Source: an uncultured Muribaculaceae bacterium (GTDB taxonomy: Bacteria; Bacteroidota; Bacteroidia; Bacteroidales; Muribaculaceae). Taken from it: a stretch of 64,000 nucleotides of DNA. The stretch lies in the NCBI GenBank assembly GCA_910584495.1, contig CAJUAR010000003.1, positions 17,450 to 81,449 of the forward strand, given 5' to 3'. Below, one piece after another: positions 31,711 through 42,010 of this stretch. Each line of letters starts with the position of its first letter. The stretch's first letter is position 1. The translations under genes were made by a program, and so were the position numbers. The notes beneath the pieces are model-generated. The model ran no database searches. It saw nothing but the letters and a program-made list of their open reading frames with translations, and was not told the origin of the DNA.

Positions 31711-34548
31711 ATGAGAATCATAGTATTATTTATACTAAGCATAATATTGTGTAGCTTTGGGCAAGCTGCTACGATTCCTTTTGCCCCCATTGTGAAGAGC
31801 TATTCGGTGTCGGACTATGATGCCGGCATACAAAACTGGTCTATAGCGCAGGACAAAAGAGGGGTGATGTTTTTTGGCAACAACAATGGCTTGCTGGAAT
31901 ATGACGGAACAAATTGGAGACTTCACGAATTGCCCACACAAGGCATTGTACGCTCTGTCTATATAGGCACGGATGAGAGGATTTACGTTGGTTCCTACGA
32001 AGAATTCGGTTATTTTGTCCGTACCCCGTATAATACGCTCGAATATCATTCGCTGAAAGCAGAAGTGAAAGACTTTGATTTTCAAAATGATGAAATCTGG
32101 AACATTCTAACCGTGCATGGCAAGATTGTGTTCCAATCGTTTCGTTCTTTCTTTTCCTATGACGGACAATCGGTGGAAAGCTTCAGGACCGACGGCCTTC
32201 CGCTAAACCTCTTTCAAGTAGGAGATACATTCTATACTCAAAAAATAAACGGCGGGCTGTGCCGTTTTTCCGACCGGAAGATGGACGAGCTTATCCCCAG
32301 GGAACAGCTGGGAAACAGCGATGTGCTTTTCGGACTGCCATATGGCAATGCAACATTGCTGCTCACCCGCAATCAGGGATGTTTCACCTATGGCGACGGA
32401 GTGTTAAAAAAATGGCAAACCGACTGTGACGACATATTTAAAAAGCACACCATCAACCGAGCCGTGATGACCAAGGACGGCTGCTATGTGATAGGCACCA
32501 TTTCGGATGGAGTATATGCTTTAGACAAAAATGGGAACTTGCTATGGAAAGTCAATACAGACAATAATTTGCATAACAACACAGTTTTGGGGCTGTATTG
32601 TGATGAAGACAACAACATCTGGGTGGCATTGGACGAAGGCATTGCATATATACACAATAACTCGTTGATATATTATTACGAACCGCCATTTCGCAAGATA
32701 GGCATGGTTTATGATGTCCTGATTCGTAAAGATGAAGCATATATAGCATCCAATCAAGGCTTGTACAGGCTCAGGGCCGGCGGAAATCTGGAATTGGTTC
32801 CCGGCCTTGAAGAGCAAGCCTGGTATGTCGATGAGATGGGAGGAAAAATTTTCTGCGGGCACAACAAGGGCACGTTCTGCGTGTCAGGGCTTCAATCGAA
32901 ATTATTATCCGATTCGAAAGGTGGTATGTGCATGGAAAAAATCGAACTGAAGGAACAGACATATTTATTGGCGGGAACATATACACTGCTTGATTTATAT
33001 GATGAAGAAGCTTCGGGAACATATCGCTTCAGCCACTCGCTGGACGGTTTCAGTCAAATGATCCTACACATCGAGGTTGACCATCAAAATAATGTATGGG
33101 CAAAGCATTTGCGAAATGGACTGTATCGTTTTCGAATCAGCCCGGATATGAAACACGTGACAGGGATTAAGAAATATGAACGATTGGGCGATGCAGAAAG
33201 AGGCAACATTGCATTGTTCAAAATTAACGGTCGTGTGGCTTTTTCCGACGGAGAACGTTTTTATACCTATGAAGACCTGACCGACTCCATAGTTCCCTAT
33301 CAAACGATAAATAAGCAGCTGCCGGGCTTGAAAGGCATCATCAACGTGAGCCATGCCGGAGGTGACAAATATTGGTTTGTAGCCGACCGTATGGTTTCGC
33401 TGGTGAAATGCATGCCTAATATGTTCAGGATAGAAATGCAAATACCATACTCCTTGTTTGATGTGGCAATGGAAGACCGTTCCAGCGTGGTTTATGACCC
33501 TAAGAGCCGCCGGTCCTATCTTTGCATGAACAATGCTATTGCCCGTATAGAAACAGACAGCGCGTCATTGTATAAATCGACTGCCAAGCGTTCGTTGTCG
33601 ATTTCTAAAATCGAAGCCATAGACGAACTCACCGGCGAACGAAATGTGCTCCCTATCGGTGAAGGTGCACAAGTGCGTCCGAGTTTCAACACGGTGAGTT
33701 TCGACTTGAGCTATCCGGCCTACGATGATTATACATATAAAATAAGATACCGTCTCGACGGATATTCGGACCAATGGATGTCCGGAGAGCGTTATCTGCA
33801 AAAGAAATATTCCCAGCTTCCATCCGGCAAATATGTCTTTCGGGCAGAAGTATGCGATGCAGCAGACAGGGTTCTGTCCTCGGTAGAGTTTCCGTTTGAG
33901 ATTCCGCGTCCATGGTATTTGTCGTATTGGGCGTTGGGTGTCTACGTTGTGTTGGGAATAGGCGTTCTGGCATTGTTGCAATATTTTGTTTACTATTCAT
34001 TGAAAAAGAAAAAGGTCCGTGCCATAGAGCAGCAGCGCATAGCCCATAGAGCGGAGCTGGAATGTCAGCAGAAGAAAATCATCGCATTGGAAAAAGAACA
34101 GCTCGAATCTGATTTGCGCTCCAAGAGCAAGGAGCTGTCCGGCGTTGTGATGACAAATATCGCCCATCAGGAATTTCTCAATTCGTTGAAAGAAGAAATA
34201 CAGCAGCAAAAACTCTCGGGACAGTATAGCCGTAAAAATCTGGATAAGCTGCTTGCTTTGGTCAATGCAAATATCGTTTCCGATGCGGAGTACTGGACGA
34301 TGTTCCAGGCAAACTTCGACTGCATACACGAAAACTTCTTCAGAAATTTGAAGATGCAATATCCCGACCTTACCCCCGGCGATTTGCGATTCTGCTCCTT
34401 GCTCCGCTTGAATATGCCCACCAAGGACATGGCCAAACTACTCAACATTTCTACCCGTGGCGTTGATGCGGCAAGATATCGTTTGCGCAAAAAACTGAAC
34501 TTGTCCTCCGAGGAAAGCTTGACCGATTTTATGATAAATTTCAGATAA
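31711..34548 (+). CDS. Membrane sensor-regulator: propeller, Y_Y_Y domain, LuxR-type HTH
   Basis: A 945-aa protein from ATG 31711 with signal peptide (IIVLFILSIILCSFGQA). Two-component-regulator propeller repeats fill residues 30-600 (WSIAQDKRGVMFFGNNNGLLEYDGTNW). A Y_Y_Y domain lies near 645-715 (YTYKIRYRLDGYSDQW), a membrane helix near 735-760, a cytoplasmic coiled coil near 765-830, and a C-terminal LuxR-type HTH (LTPGDLRFCSLLRLNMPTKD, ISTRGVDAARYRLRKKL). There is no kinase or receiver domain, so a glycan signal would pass directly from periplasm to DNA. An in-frame ATG at 31675 overlaps the -7 box and was rejected. It probably controls the catabolic genes that follow. Confidence 0.9.
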   Translation: MRIIVLFILSIILCSFGQAATIPFAPIVKSYSVSDYDAGIQNWSIAQDKRGVMFFGNNNGLLEYDGTNWRLHELPTQGIVRSVYIGTDERIYVGSYEEFGYFVRTPYNTLEYHSLKAEVKDFDFQNDEIWNILTVHGKIVFQSFRSFFSYDGQSVESFRTDGLPLNLFQVGDTFYTQKINGGLCRFSDRKMDELIPREQLGNSDVLFGLPYGNATLLLTRNQGCFTYGDGVLKKWQTDCDDIFKKHTINRAVMTKDGCYVIGTISDGVYALDKNGNLLWKVNTDNNLHNNTVLGLYCDEDNNIWVALDEGIAYIHNNSLIYYYEPPFRKIGMVYDVLIRKDEAYIASNQGLYRLRAGGNLELVPGLEEQAWYVDEMGGKIFCGHNKGTFCVSGLQSKLLSDSKGGMCMEKIELKEQTYLLAGTYTLLDLYDEEASGTYRFSHSLDGFSQMILHIEVDHQNNVWAKHLRNGLYRFRISPDMKHVTGIKKYERLGDAERGNIALFKINGRVAFSDGERFYTYEDLTDSIVPYQTINKQLPGLKGIINVSHAGGDKYWFVADRMVSLVKCMPNMFRIEMQIPYSLFDVAMEDRSSVVYDPKSRRSYLCMNNAIARIETDSASLYKSTAKRSLSISKIEAIDELTGERNVLPIGEGAQVRPSFNTVSFDLSYPAYDDYTYKIRYRLDGYSDQWMSGERYLQKKYSQLPSGKYVFRAEVCDAADRVLSSVEFPFEIPRPWYLSYWALGVYVVLGIGVLALLQYFVYYSLKKKKVRAIEQQRIAHRAELECQQKKIIALEKEQLESDLRSKSKELSGVVMTNIAHQEFLNSLKEEIQQQKLSGQYSRKNLDKLLALVNANIVSDAEYWTMFQANFDCIHENFFRNLKMQYPDLTPGDLRFCSLLRLNMPTKDMAKLLNISTRGVDAARYRLRKKLNLSSEESLTDFMINFR

Positions 34549-34571
34549 TTGATTCTCTGCAACATAGAAAG

Positions 34572-34604
34572 TGGCGAAGTAGCAATATAGTACTTCGCCA
34601 TTTT
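34572..34604 (+). terminator. Terminator after the regulator gene
   Basis: TGGCGAAGTA and TACTTCGCCA pair perfectly over 10 bases around a 9-base loop, followed by TTTT. Confidence 0.8.
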
Positions 34605-34699
34605 GTGTTTTGCGGCAGAAGTACTTTTGTCGTAGGAAGAGGAGGCAGCTCTTTTGCGCACTTTCCTTTACTTTGCAGCAAACTTCTACAGCAAAAAAC

Positions 34700-37357
34700 A
34701 TGAAAAACTTGAAGCACATATTTCTATTAATTTTGAGTCTGTATGCCATGTGCCCGGAGGTGAATGCCGGACGCCTGGTGCAAAGTTTTAACGACGGCTG
34801 GCACTATGCAGCATGCGACGACAAAAGCTTGCAGCAAGCACAATGCCCCGACCGGGAATGGCAGCAGGTACACCTGCCCCATACGTGGAATACGGATGCC
34901 TATTCGACCGGCAAATACCGCAGAGCTTCCTCATGGTATAAGAAAGAATTCCTTATAGATTCTGCACAGATGCACAACAAGCAGCTCTACCTGAAATTTG
35001 ATGCCGTAAACTCTCTGGCAGATGTTTACCTCAACGGAGAACTTCTCACCACTCACAAAGGAGGTTACTCGGCCTTTAGCACAGACATTACAGACAAAGT
35101 AAGGACCGATGTCCCGAATATACTGATGGTGCACGTCAATAATCAGAACGACCGCATCCCCCCATTGTCGGGCGATTTCACCATCTTCGGCGGCATCTAC
35201 CGCAATGTGTGGCTCATAAGTGCCGACAAGCAGCATGTCAAGCTTACCGACTATGCATCTTCCGGCGTTTACGTAGATCTGCCCTCGGTGAACGAAGACG
35301 AGGCTGAAATCAGTGTGCGCGGCACATTGGAAAACCATGATGCGCTGCGTGCCGCGCTGAAGTTAGGCATACGGGTGCTGGATGCCGATGGCAAAACGGT
35401 GGCAAGCACCATGCGCAAGGTCCGTATAGATGCCGACGGAGCGTATGACTTCAAGGAACGGCTATTGCTGGACAACCCACGGCTATGGTCGCCCGACACC
35501 CCTTATCTCTACAGCGTGGAAGTGACGCTGAAAGATGTGCGCGGCGAGGAGCTGAAGGACCTTGTGCGTGTTCCTCTGGGTGTGCGATGGTTCAGTGCCG
35601 ACACGAAAGAGGGATTCAAGTTGAACGGCAAGCCCATAAAGCTTATGGGAGCATGCCGCCATCAGGACCAGAAGCCGATGGGCATAGCCCTTTCCGACGA
35701 GATGCACCGCAGGGATATGCAGCTGCTCAAGGACATGGGAGCAAACTTTGTCCGTTTGGCGCACTACCCTCAGGACGATGCAGTGTTGCATGCATGCGAC
35801 GAGCTCGGCATAATGGTATGGGAAGAAATTCCTATCGTCGATTTGATTGCTTTGGGCGATGAGTTCCGCACAAATGCCACAAACGCCTTGCGCGAAATGA
35901 TACGCCAGCATTACAACCATCCTTCTGTCGTTATGTGGGGCTATATGAACGAGGTTGTCATCCAATTGCAGTACCGCGTGAAAAAAAACCAACTCAACGC
36001 TTTCTACGAGAATACATTGTCGCTTGCCCGTCATCTGGAAGAAACGCTCAAGCATGAAGACCCCTACCGACTGAGCACCATGGCCTACCACGGCAGTCAG
36101 CTCTACAATAAAATCGGCCTGAGCAACATCACCGATATTTCAGGCTGGAACCTCTATCAGGGCTGGTATGGCGACGATTTCAACTCCTTCGACCGTTATG
36201 TCGACGAAGAACATCGCAAGTACCCGCACCGTCCGTTATTTATCAGTGAATTCGGGGCCGGCTCCGATTCCCGCCTGCAGTCGCTAAAGCCGCAGATATT
36301 CGATTTTTCCATGCAATGGCAGCAACAATATCTGGAACACTACCTGCCGGCAATTATGAAACGCCCGTTCATAGTAGGAGCCACAGAGTGGAATTTTGTC
36401 GATTTCAGTTCTGCAAGCCGTCAGGAAGCTACGCCTCACATCAACAACAAAGGCCTGCTCTATAATGACCGCCGTCCCAAAGATGTGTTCTACTATTTCC
36501 AGGCATTCCTGCGCAAGGATGTACCTGTGCTTCACATCGCCGTTGACGACTGGAAGCAGCGAACCGTGGTGTCCGACGGCGAAGCTGTGGAACATCCGGT
36601 GAAAGTATATTCCAATATGGACGAGGTTGAGCTTACTGTCAACGGCCAAAAACTCTCCGGCAAAAAGATGGAGAACTGTCATGCCGTGTGGCAGGTGCCT
36701 CTTGTCGGCGGTCGAAACACGCTTGTGGCCTCGGGCATGCACAAGGGCAAGAAAGTGGAGCAGGTTTCCGACATATATGTGAAGATGCAGCCGCGACACA
36801 TCACAAAGTCCGGAGCCGGACAGCTGGAGCTTGCTGTGAATGTGGGCAGCAATTGCTTCTTTACCGACGCCAAAAGCGATTTGTGCTGGCTTCCCGACCA
36901 GGCCTATACCCCCGGAAGCTGGGGCTACATCGGTGGCGAAATCTTCCGCCGCTCGCCGGGACGCATAGGAACCACGGCCGAGGTGAAAGACTCCCGCAAC
37001 GTTCCATTGCTCCAGACCAAACGCACCGACATCGAAGCATATCGTTTCGATTTGCCCGACGGTGAATCTGAAGTGGAACTACTTTTTGCCGACCTCAACG
37101 CACGTTCCGAGCGAGTGACCTACGACCTTGGTGCCGCCGCCCTCGACAATGCCGATTTCCCGGGCAGCATCTTCAATGTGGCGGTTAACGGCCAACAATG
37201 GCTGAAAAATTTCTCTCCGGCTGTAGAAGTTGGAGGAAACCGTTGCCTATCCAAAAAAATTCGTGTTGCTGTGACCGACGGACACCTTACCGTAGCCTTT
37301 GAGGCTCTGAAGGGCTCGACGTTCTTGAACGCCATCAAGATAAACAAAGGTTTTTAA
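34700..37357 (+). CDS. Glycoside hydrolase family 2 (beta-galactosidase type), exported
   Basis: An 885-aa protein from ATG 34700 with signal peptide (IFLLILSLYAMCPEVNAG). Domains in order: GH2 sugar-binding jelly roll (LPHTWNTDAYSTGKYRRASSWY), Ig-like domain, and TIM barrel with acid/base Glu418 (VVMWGYMNE) and nucleophile Glu517 (FISEFGAGSD). A C-terminal extension (RTDIEAYRFDLPDGESEVELLFADL, SIFNVAVNGQQWLKNF) looks like a malectin-type carbohydrate-binding domain. GH2 enzymes release beta-galactose, beta-glucuronic acid or beta-mannose; the exact sugar is not readable. No lipobox, so probably periplasmic. First enzyme of the cluster. Confidence 0.92.
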   Translation: MKNLKHIFLLILSLYAMCPEVNAGRLVQSFNDGWHYAACDDKSLQQAQCPDREWQQVHLPHTWNTDAYSTGKYRRASSWYKKEFLIDSAQMHNKQLYLKFDAVNSLADVYLNGELLTTHKGGYSAFSTDITDKVRTDVPNILMVHVNNQNDRIPPLSGDFTIFGGIYRNVWLISADKQHVKLTDYASSGVYVDLPSVNEDEAEISVRGTLENHDALRAALKLGIRVLDADGKTVASTMRKVRIDADGAYDFKERLLLDNPRLWSPDTPYLYSVEVTLKDVRGEELKDLVRVPLGVRWFSADTKEGFKLNGKPIKLMGACRHQDQKPMGIALSDEMHRRDMQLLKDMGANFVRLAHYPQDDAVLHACDELGIMVWEEIPIVDLIALGDEFRTNATNALREMIRQHYNHPSVVMWGYMNEVVIQLQYRVKKNQLNAFYENTLSLARHLEETLKHEDPYRLSTMAYHGSQLYNKIGLSNITDISGWNLYQGWYGDDFNSFDRYVDEEHRKYPHRPLFISEFGAGSDSRLQSLKPQIFDFSMQWQQQYLEHYLPAIMKRPFIVGATEWNFVDFSSASRQEATPHINNKGLLYNDRRPKDVFYYFQAFLRKDVPVLHIAVDDWKQRTVVSDGEAVEHPVKVYSNMDEVELTVNGQKLSGKKMENCHAVWQVPLVGGRNTLVASGMHKGKKVEQVSDIYVKMQPRHITKSGAGQLELAVNVGSNCFFTDAKSDLCWLPDQAYTPGSWGYIGGEIFRRSPGRIGTTAEVKDSRNVPLLQTKRTDIEAYRFDLPDGESEVELLFADLNARSERVTYDLGAAALDNADFPGSIFNVAVNGQQWLKNFSPAVEVGGNRCLSKKIRVAVTDGHLTVAFEALKGSTFLNAIKINKGF

Positions 37358-37377
37358 ACAAAATAAAATTTATATCC

Positions 37378-37569
37378 ATGAAACTAATATTTTTGTCTGT
37401 CTTTCCATCATGACATAAAGTTACGTTGCAGCAGATCGGAGGTGCTCCATATAAAAAAGTGCTCGAACTGTACAAGGCCGGGGTTCCACTCATTCCTGTC
37501 TCGATCGACACAAGCAGCGACCATGTGAGTTCAACTGCTTATTTCTATCCGGACAGGCCTGCTATATAA
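37378..37569 (+). pseudogene. Possible small gene remnant with in-frame stop
   Basis: The 388-bp gap 37358-37745 holds one 64-codon frame starting MKLIFLSVFPS, broken by TGA at codon 12, then continuing in the same frame to GGAPYKKVLELYKAGVPLIP and TAA at 37569. The start resembles a signal peptide and the spacing after GH2 is that of an operon gene. No family recognised. It could equally be chance. Confidence 0.3.
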
Positions 37570-37679
37570 AACGTGCAGCTTGCTGCTGAGATTCCTGTAA
37601 ATTAGCATATTATGCAGTGCTGTAGTAGCTTTGTCGTATTACTTGGACAAACTGTGGTAATCTTGTGATAGTTCGTTTT

Positions 37680-37711
37680 TTTGACACACACCGATTGCTT
37701 CTATACTTTTG
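37680..37711 (+). promoter_or_regulatory. Promoter of the EEP-hydrolase operon
   Basis: TTTG (37680-37683), 20 bases, TACTTTTG (37704-37711). It splits the catabolic cluster into GH2 and the five genes downstream. Confidence 0.65.
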
Positions 37712-37745
37712 CATAAGTTAAAAAAATCAGTAATAATTTAGAATC

Positions 37746-38609
37746 ATGAAAAAACTACTTTTCAATAGTGTATTGATGGTTTCTGCATTGCTTGCAGCTT
37801 CGTGCGGAAAACAAATGGAAACAACAGCAGACACCACTTTAGATGTGATGTCGTTCAACATCCGTCTGGACCATGTGTCAGACAGTTTGAACAATTGGAA
37901 ATACCGCAAAGACAATGCGGCACAAATGGTGGCCTACTATGCCCCCGACATTTTGGGCATGCAGGAGGTGGTTAAAAACCAGCGCGACGACCTGATGGAA
38001 CGTCTTCCACAATATACTGCCCTTGGCGTAGGCCGTGCCGACGGTAAAGAGAAAGGCGAATATTGCTCGCTCTTCTACAAAACCGACCGCTTCGACCTTG
38101 TAGACTACGGAAACTTCGGCTTGAGCGAAACTCCCGATTCCATAGGCAAGAAGGGATGGGATGCCGGTTGCGAACGTATTGTGACTTGGGCAATACTGAA
38201 AGACAAGGTGAGCGGCAAGGAAATAGCAGCCTTCAATACCCACTTCGACCACATCGGCGAGGTGGCACGTCGCGAAAGTGCCGTGCTCATACTCGACAAA
38301 ATCAAACAACTGGCCGGCGACCGTCCGGTAATCCTTACGGGCGACTTTAACGGCACTGTGGATTCAGAGCCGATTGCCATATTGACAGAAAGCGGGATGA
38401 AGAATGCATGCAAAGAGGCAAAGCTCGCCTATGGCCCTGCTTGGAGTTTCCATGATTTCGGACGTATCACGCTGGAGAATCGCGAACTGATTGACTTCAT
38501 TTTCGTAAACGGCCCTATTGAAGTGGAACGTTACCGCACTATCGGCGACAAGCCCGACAATGGCTTTCTCTCCGACCATGCACCCATTATGGCTTCATTA
38601 AAAATATGA
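37746..38609 (+). CDS. Endonuclease/exonuclease/phosphatase-family lipoprotein
   Basis: A 287-aa protein with lipobox LLAASC (Cys20), so membrane-anchored. EEP-fold residues are visible: MSFNIRLD at the N-terminus, MQEVVKNQ (metal Glu), NTHFDHIGEVAR, LTGDFNGTVDSEP (Asp/Asn) and the ending SDHAPIMA (Asp/His). The superfamily cleaves phosphodiesters in nucleic acids, inositol phosphates or sphingolipids. In a secreted glycan-degrading cluster a phosphorylated glycan or lipid is more likely than DNA, by inference. It overlaps the sulfatase gene by 4 bases. Confidence 0.88.
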   Translation: MKKLLFNSVLMVSALLAASCGKQMETTADTTLDVMSFNIRLDHVSDSLNNWKYRKDNAAQMVAYYAPDILGMQEVVKNQRDDLMERLPQYTALGVGRADGKEKGEYCSLFYKTDRFDLVDYGNFGLSETPDSIGKKGWDAGCERIVTWAILKDKVSGKEIAAFNTHFDHIGEVARRESAVLILDKIKQLAGDRPVILTGDFNGTVDSEPIAILTESGMKNACKEAKLAYGPAWSFHDFGRITLENRELIDFIFVNGPIEVERYRTIGDKPDNGFLSDHAPIMASLKI

Positions 38610-40171
38610 ATCACAAGATATCTTTAGGCCTTGCCCTGCTTCCCTTGGTCCCTGCAACCCAAACCCGGGGACAAGAGAAGCAAGACAGCGAACACCCTAA
38701 CATCATTTTTATCATGAGTGATGACCATGCTCAGCAGGCAATGAGCATCTATGGTCATCCCATAGGCAAGATAGCTCCTACTCCCAACATTGACCGCATA
38801 GGGCTCGAAGGCGCTGTGTTCCGCAATAATTATTGCTGCAACTCTATTTCAGGGCCAAGCCGTGCCGCAATACTCACCGGCAAGCACAGCCATAAGAACG
38901 GCTTTATGAAGAATTGGGCCCTGGGATTCGACGGCTCGCAGCAAACTCTGCCCAAACTGTTGCAACAGAACGGCTATGAGACTGCCGTCATAGGCAAATG
39001 GCATCTCATTTCCAAACCTACGGGCTTTGACCACTGGATGATTCTCAATGACCAGGGCGACTACTGCAATCCTCAGTTCATCACCGAGAGCGACACCACT
39101 GTTCACAAAGGATATGTGACCGACCTCATCACCAAATATTGTGAGGAATGGATGGACAACGGGCGCGATAAGAGCAAGCCCTTCTTCCTTATGATGCACC
39201 ACAAGGCCATACACCGCAACTGGGTGCCTGCCGAACGGCATTACCATCTCTATGAAAACGTCAGCTTCCCTCTGCCCGACAATTATTACGATGCTTACGA
39301 GGGCCGTTATGCCGCACAGTTGCAGAAGATGAATATCTACCGCGATATGTACGAAGGGCACGACCTGAAGATGGTTGCCGGCATCGACAGCGACAGCCTG
39401 CTCTTCGACCCTTGGCCGCATGCTTTCATGGGTACAATGACTACAGAAGAACAACGTCGCTTCCTCGATGCCTACCGGGACAGAAACAATGAGTTCTATT
39501 CAAAGCCTCGTTCTTTCAAAGAAGTGGCCGAATGGAAATACCAACGTTATCTTCAAGATTACATGGGCTGTGTGGCAAGTGTGGACGAAAGCGTGGGCGA
39601 AATACTGGACTATCTCAAACGCACGGGCCTGGATAAGAATACGATTGTTGTATATACAACCGACCAAGGTTTCTACTTGGGCGAACATGGATGGTTCGAC
39701 AAACGATTCATGTACGAAGAGTCTTTCGGCATGCCCATGGTGATGAGATGGCCGGGACATATCAAACCGGGCACGCAGGTTACAGGCCTGACACAGAACA
39801 TCGACTTTGCGCCTTCTTTCCTTGATATGTGCGGCATTTCCATCCCGAAGGACATGCAGGGTGTTTCATTCAAGGAGCTGGTGGAAAAAGGCAAGACTCC
39901 GGCCGACTGGCGCAAATCTTTGTACTATCACTACTATGAATTCCCGGGCTTCCACAGTGTGAGAGCTCATTACGGCGTGAAGATGGAGCGATACAAGCTG
40001 ATGCACTTCTATGTCGATGACAAATGGGAACTCTACGACCTCAAGTCCGACCCCGAAGAAATGCACAACATCTATGGCAAAAAAGGAACGGAGAAAATAA
40101 CAGACCGGCTCAAAGCCGAACTGGCACGTTTGCAGAAACAATATGACGTGCCCGAAAATTTGTGCCGATGA
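38606..40171 (+). CDS. Sulfatase (Ser-type, family S1)
   Basis: A 521-aa type I sulfatase with an N-terminal signal region. The metal site is NIIFIMSDDHAQQAMSIYG. The modification motif is S-G-P-S-R with Ser82 (SISGPSRAAILTGK), so the catalytic formylglycine comes from serine, which needs an anaerobic sulfatase-maturing enzyme; none is in this window. GKWHL, DQGFYLGEHGWFDKR and the C-terminal YELYDLKSDP-type block (WELYDLKSDPEEMHN) complete the family. The sequence resembles GlcNAc-6-sulfatase-like and other glycan sulfatases; substrate not assignable. Confidence 0.93.
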   Translation: MNHKISLGLALLPLVPATQTRGQEKQDSEHPNIIFIMSDDHAQQAMSIYGHPIGKIAPTPNIDRIGLEGAVFRNNYCCNSISGPSRAAILTGKHSHKNGFMKNWALGFDGSQQTLPKLLQQNGYETAVIGKWHLISKPTGFDHWMILNDQGDYCNPQFITESDTTVHKGYVTDLITKYCEEWMDNGRDKSKPFFLMMHHKAIHRNWVPAERHYHLYENVSFPLPDNYYDAYEGRYAAQLQKMNIYRDMYEGHDLKMVAGIDSDSLLFDPWPHAFMGTMTTEEQRRFLDAYRDRNNEFYSKPRSFKEVAEWKYQRYLQDYMGCVASVDESVGEILDYLKRTGLDKNTIVVYTTDQGFYLGEHGWFDKRFMYEESFGMPMVMRWPGHIKPGTQVTGLTQNIDFAPSFLDMCGISIPKDMQGVSFKELVEKGKTPADWRKSLYYHYYEFPGFHSVRAHYGVKMERYKLMHFYVDDKWELYDLKSDPEEMHNIYGKKGTEKITDRLKAELARLQKQYDVPENLCR

Positions 40172-40226
40172 ACAGCCGATGTTATTCTTCCGTAAATTTA
40201 TTACCACCGATAATAACATAAAAATC

Positions 40227-41960
40227 ATGAAAAAACCGTTTGCTTATATGCTTTTGACATTATTGTGTCTGGCATCATCACTTGCGGCGCAGAACATGCG
40301 CATGGATACATACTGTAATCCGCTGAATGTAGACTATACCTACATGATATATAATTCTTCCAGGGACATCTCCTACCGTTCGGGGGCAGACCCCGCCGTG
40401 GTGGAATTCCGTGGCGAATACTATATGTTCGTGACTCGTACGCACGGCTATTGGCACTCTACAGACCTGCAAAACTGGGATTTTATCACACCGGGCGAAA
40501 ACTGGTACCCCCAAGGCTGTAATGCTCCGGCAGCTCACAACTACCGAGATTCCGTACTCTATGTATGTGGCGATCCTTCAGGGTCGATGAGCGTGCTCTA
40601 TACCGACAACCCCAAGTCGGGTAATTGGAAAGCCACACCGGCCATCATCAACGACCTGCAGGACCCCGACCTTTTTATCGATGATGACGGTAGTGCCTAC
40701 ATGTTCTGGGGCTCTTCCAACCGCTGGCCTATCCGTGGCATGAAGCTCAACAAGAACCATCGTTTCATAAAAGAAGGCGAAAAGCAGGAACTTTTCAATC
40801 TCGACCCCGAAAAACATGGATGGGAACGTTTTGGCGAAAATCATACCGACACCGTGTTGGGCGGTTATATCGAAGGGCCGTGGCTGACAAAGCACAATGG
40901 GAAATATTACATGCAGTATGCCGCGCCGGGTACCGAATTTAATGTATATGCCGATGGTGTATATGTGGCCGACCAACCTATGGGCCCCTACACCTACCAG
41001 AAGCACAACCCCATTTCCTATAAGCCCGGCGGTTATATCAATGGTGCCGGACATGGAAGCACCGTCCTCGGCCCGGGTGAGCAATACTGGCATTTCGGAT
41101 CTATGGCTCTGCCCATCAATATGAACTGGGAACGCCGCCTGTGCATGTTCCCCACCTATTTCGACGAAGACGGCATCATGTACTGCGACACCCGCTTTGG
41201 CGACTATCCCCGCTATGCCCCCGCAGTGCCCGGAAAGAAAGGCGAATTCCGCGGATGGATGCTTCTTTCCTACAACAAACCCGCCAAAGGCTCTTCGGCA
41301 GTCGACGGCCATACGGCTGCCGGCCTTACCGACGAGAATTGCAAAACTTTCTGGCTGGCCTCTTCCAACGACAACACGCAGTGGGTGGAGATAGACCTCC
41401 AGACCCCTGCCACGGTAAACGCTGTTCAGGTCAACTACAACGATTATAAGAGCAACATGTATGGCCGCTACCCCGACCTGAGGCATCGCTATACCATCGA
41501 AGGCTCTATCGATGGTGTCAACTGGACACGTCTGGTCAACCGCAGCAACAGTTTCAAGGACACACCCAACGATTACGTGGAATTGGAAAATCCTGCCCGT
41601 GTGCGTTACATACGCTACAAAAACATTCATGTTCCCACGCCACACCTTTCCATTTCTGCCATCCGTGTTTTCGGTCTTGGCGAAGGCAAGGTTCCGGCTC
41701 CGGTTAAGACTTTCGAACCTCGACGTCATGAAGACCGCCGCGACATCACTCTAACTTGGAAACCTGTCAAAGGTGCTCAGGACTACAACATCCTTTGGGG
41801 CATCGCTCCCGACAAGCTCTACAACTCGTGGATGGTGTATGGCAACGAGGGCAAGCATCTGATGAAATGTCTTTCCACCGACCAGGACTATTACTTTGCC
41901 ATCGAAGCTTTCAATGAAAACGGCGTATCGCAACGTGTTTGCCTTCGTGAGGCATATTGA
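40227..41960 (+). CDS. Family 43-type glycosidase with discoidin and FnIII domains
   Basis: A 577-aa protein from ATG 40227 with signal peptide (AYMLLTLLCLASSLAAQ). The five-bladed GH43 propeller has base Asp55 (YRSGADPAVVEF), a further Asp in LQDPDLFIDDDGSAY, and acid Glu216 (YIEGPWLTKHNGKYYMQY). Residues about 360-490 form an F5/8-type (CBM32-like) domain (SSNDNTQWVEIDLQTP, YTIEGSIDGVNWTRL). The final 80 residues look like fibronectin type III (ITLTWKPVKGAQDYNILWG). Typical GH43 substrates are arabinosides, xylosides or galactosides. Confidence 0.9.
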   Translation: MKKPFAYMLLTLLCLASSLAAQNMRMDTYCNPLNVDYTYMIYNSSRDISYRSGADPAVVEFRGEYYMFVTRTHGYWHSTDLQNWDFITPGENWYPQGCNAPAAHNYRDSVLYVCGDPSGSMSVLYTDNPKSGNWKATPAIINDLQDPDLFIDDDGSAYMFWGSSNRWPIRGMKLNKNHRFIKEGEKQELFNLDPEKHGWERFGENHTDTVLGGYIEGPWLTKHNGKYYMQYAAPGTEFNVYADGVYVADQPMGPYTYQKHNPISYKPGGYINGAGHGSTVLGPGEQYWHFGSMALPINMNWERRLCMFPTYFDEDGIMYCDTRFGDYPRYAPAVPGKKGEFRGWMLLSYNKPAKGSSAVDGHTAAGLTDENCKTFWLASSNDNTQWVEIDLQTPATVNAVQVNYNDYKSNMYGRYPDLRHRYTIEGSIDGVNWTRLVNRSNSFKDTPNDYVELENPARVRYIRYKNIHVPTPHLSISAIRVFGLGEGKVPAPVKTFEPRRHEDRRDITLTWKPVKGAQDYNILWGIAPDKLYNSWMVYGNEGKHLMKCLSTDQDYYFAIEAFNENGVSQRVCLREAY

Positions 41961-42010
41961 TGATACAAACAATGAAAATCAAGTAAACTTCCGGATAGAA
42001 CGTTTTTAAT

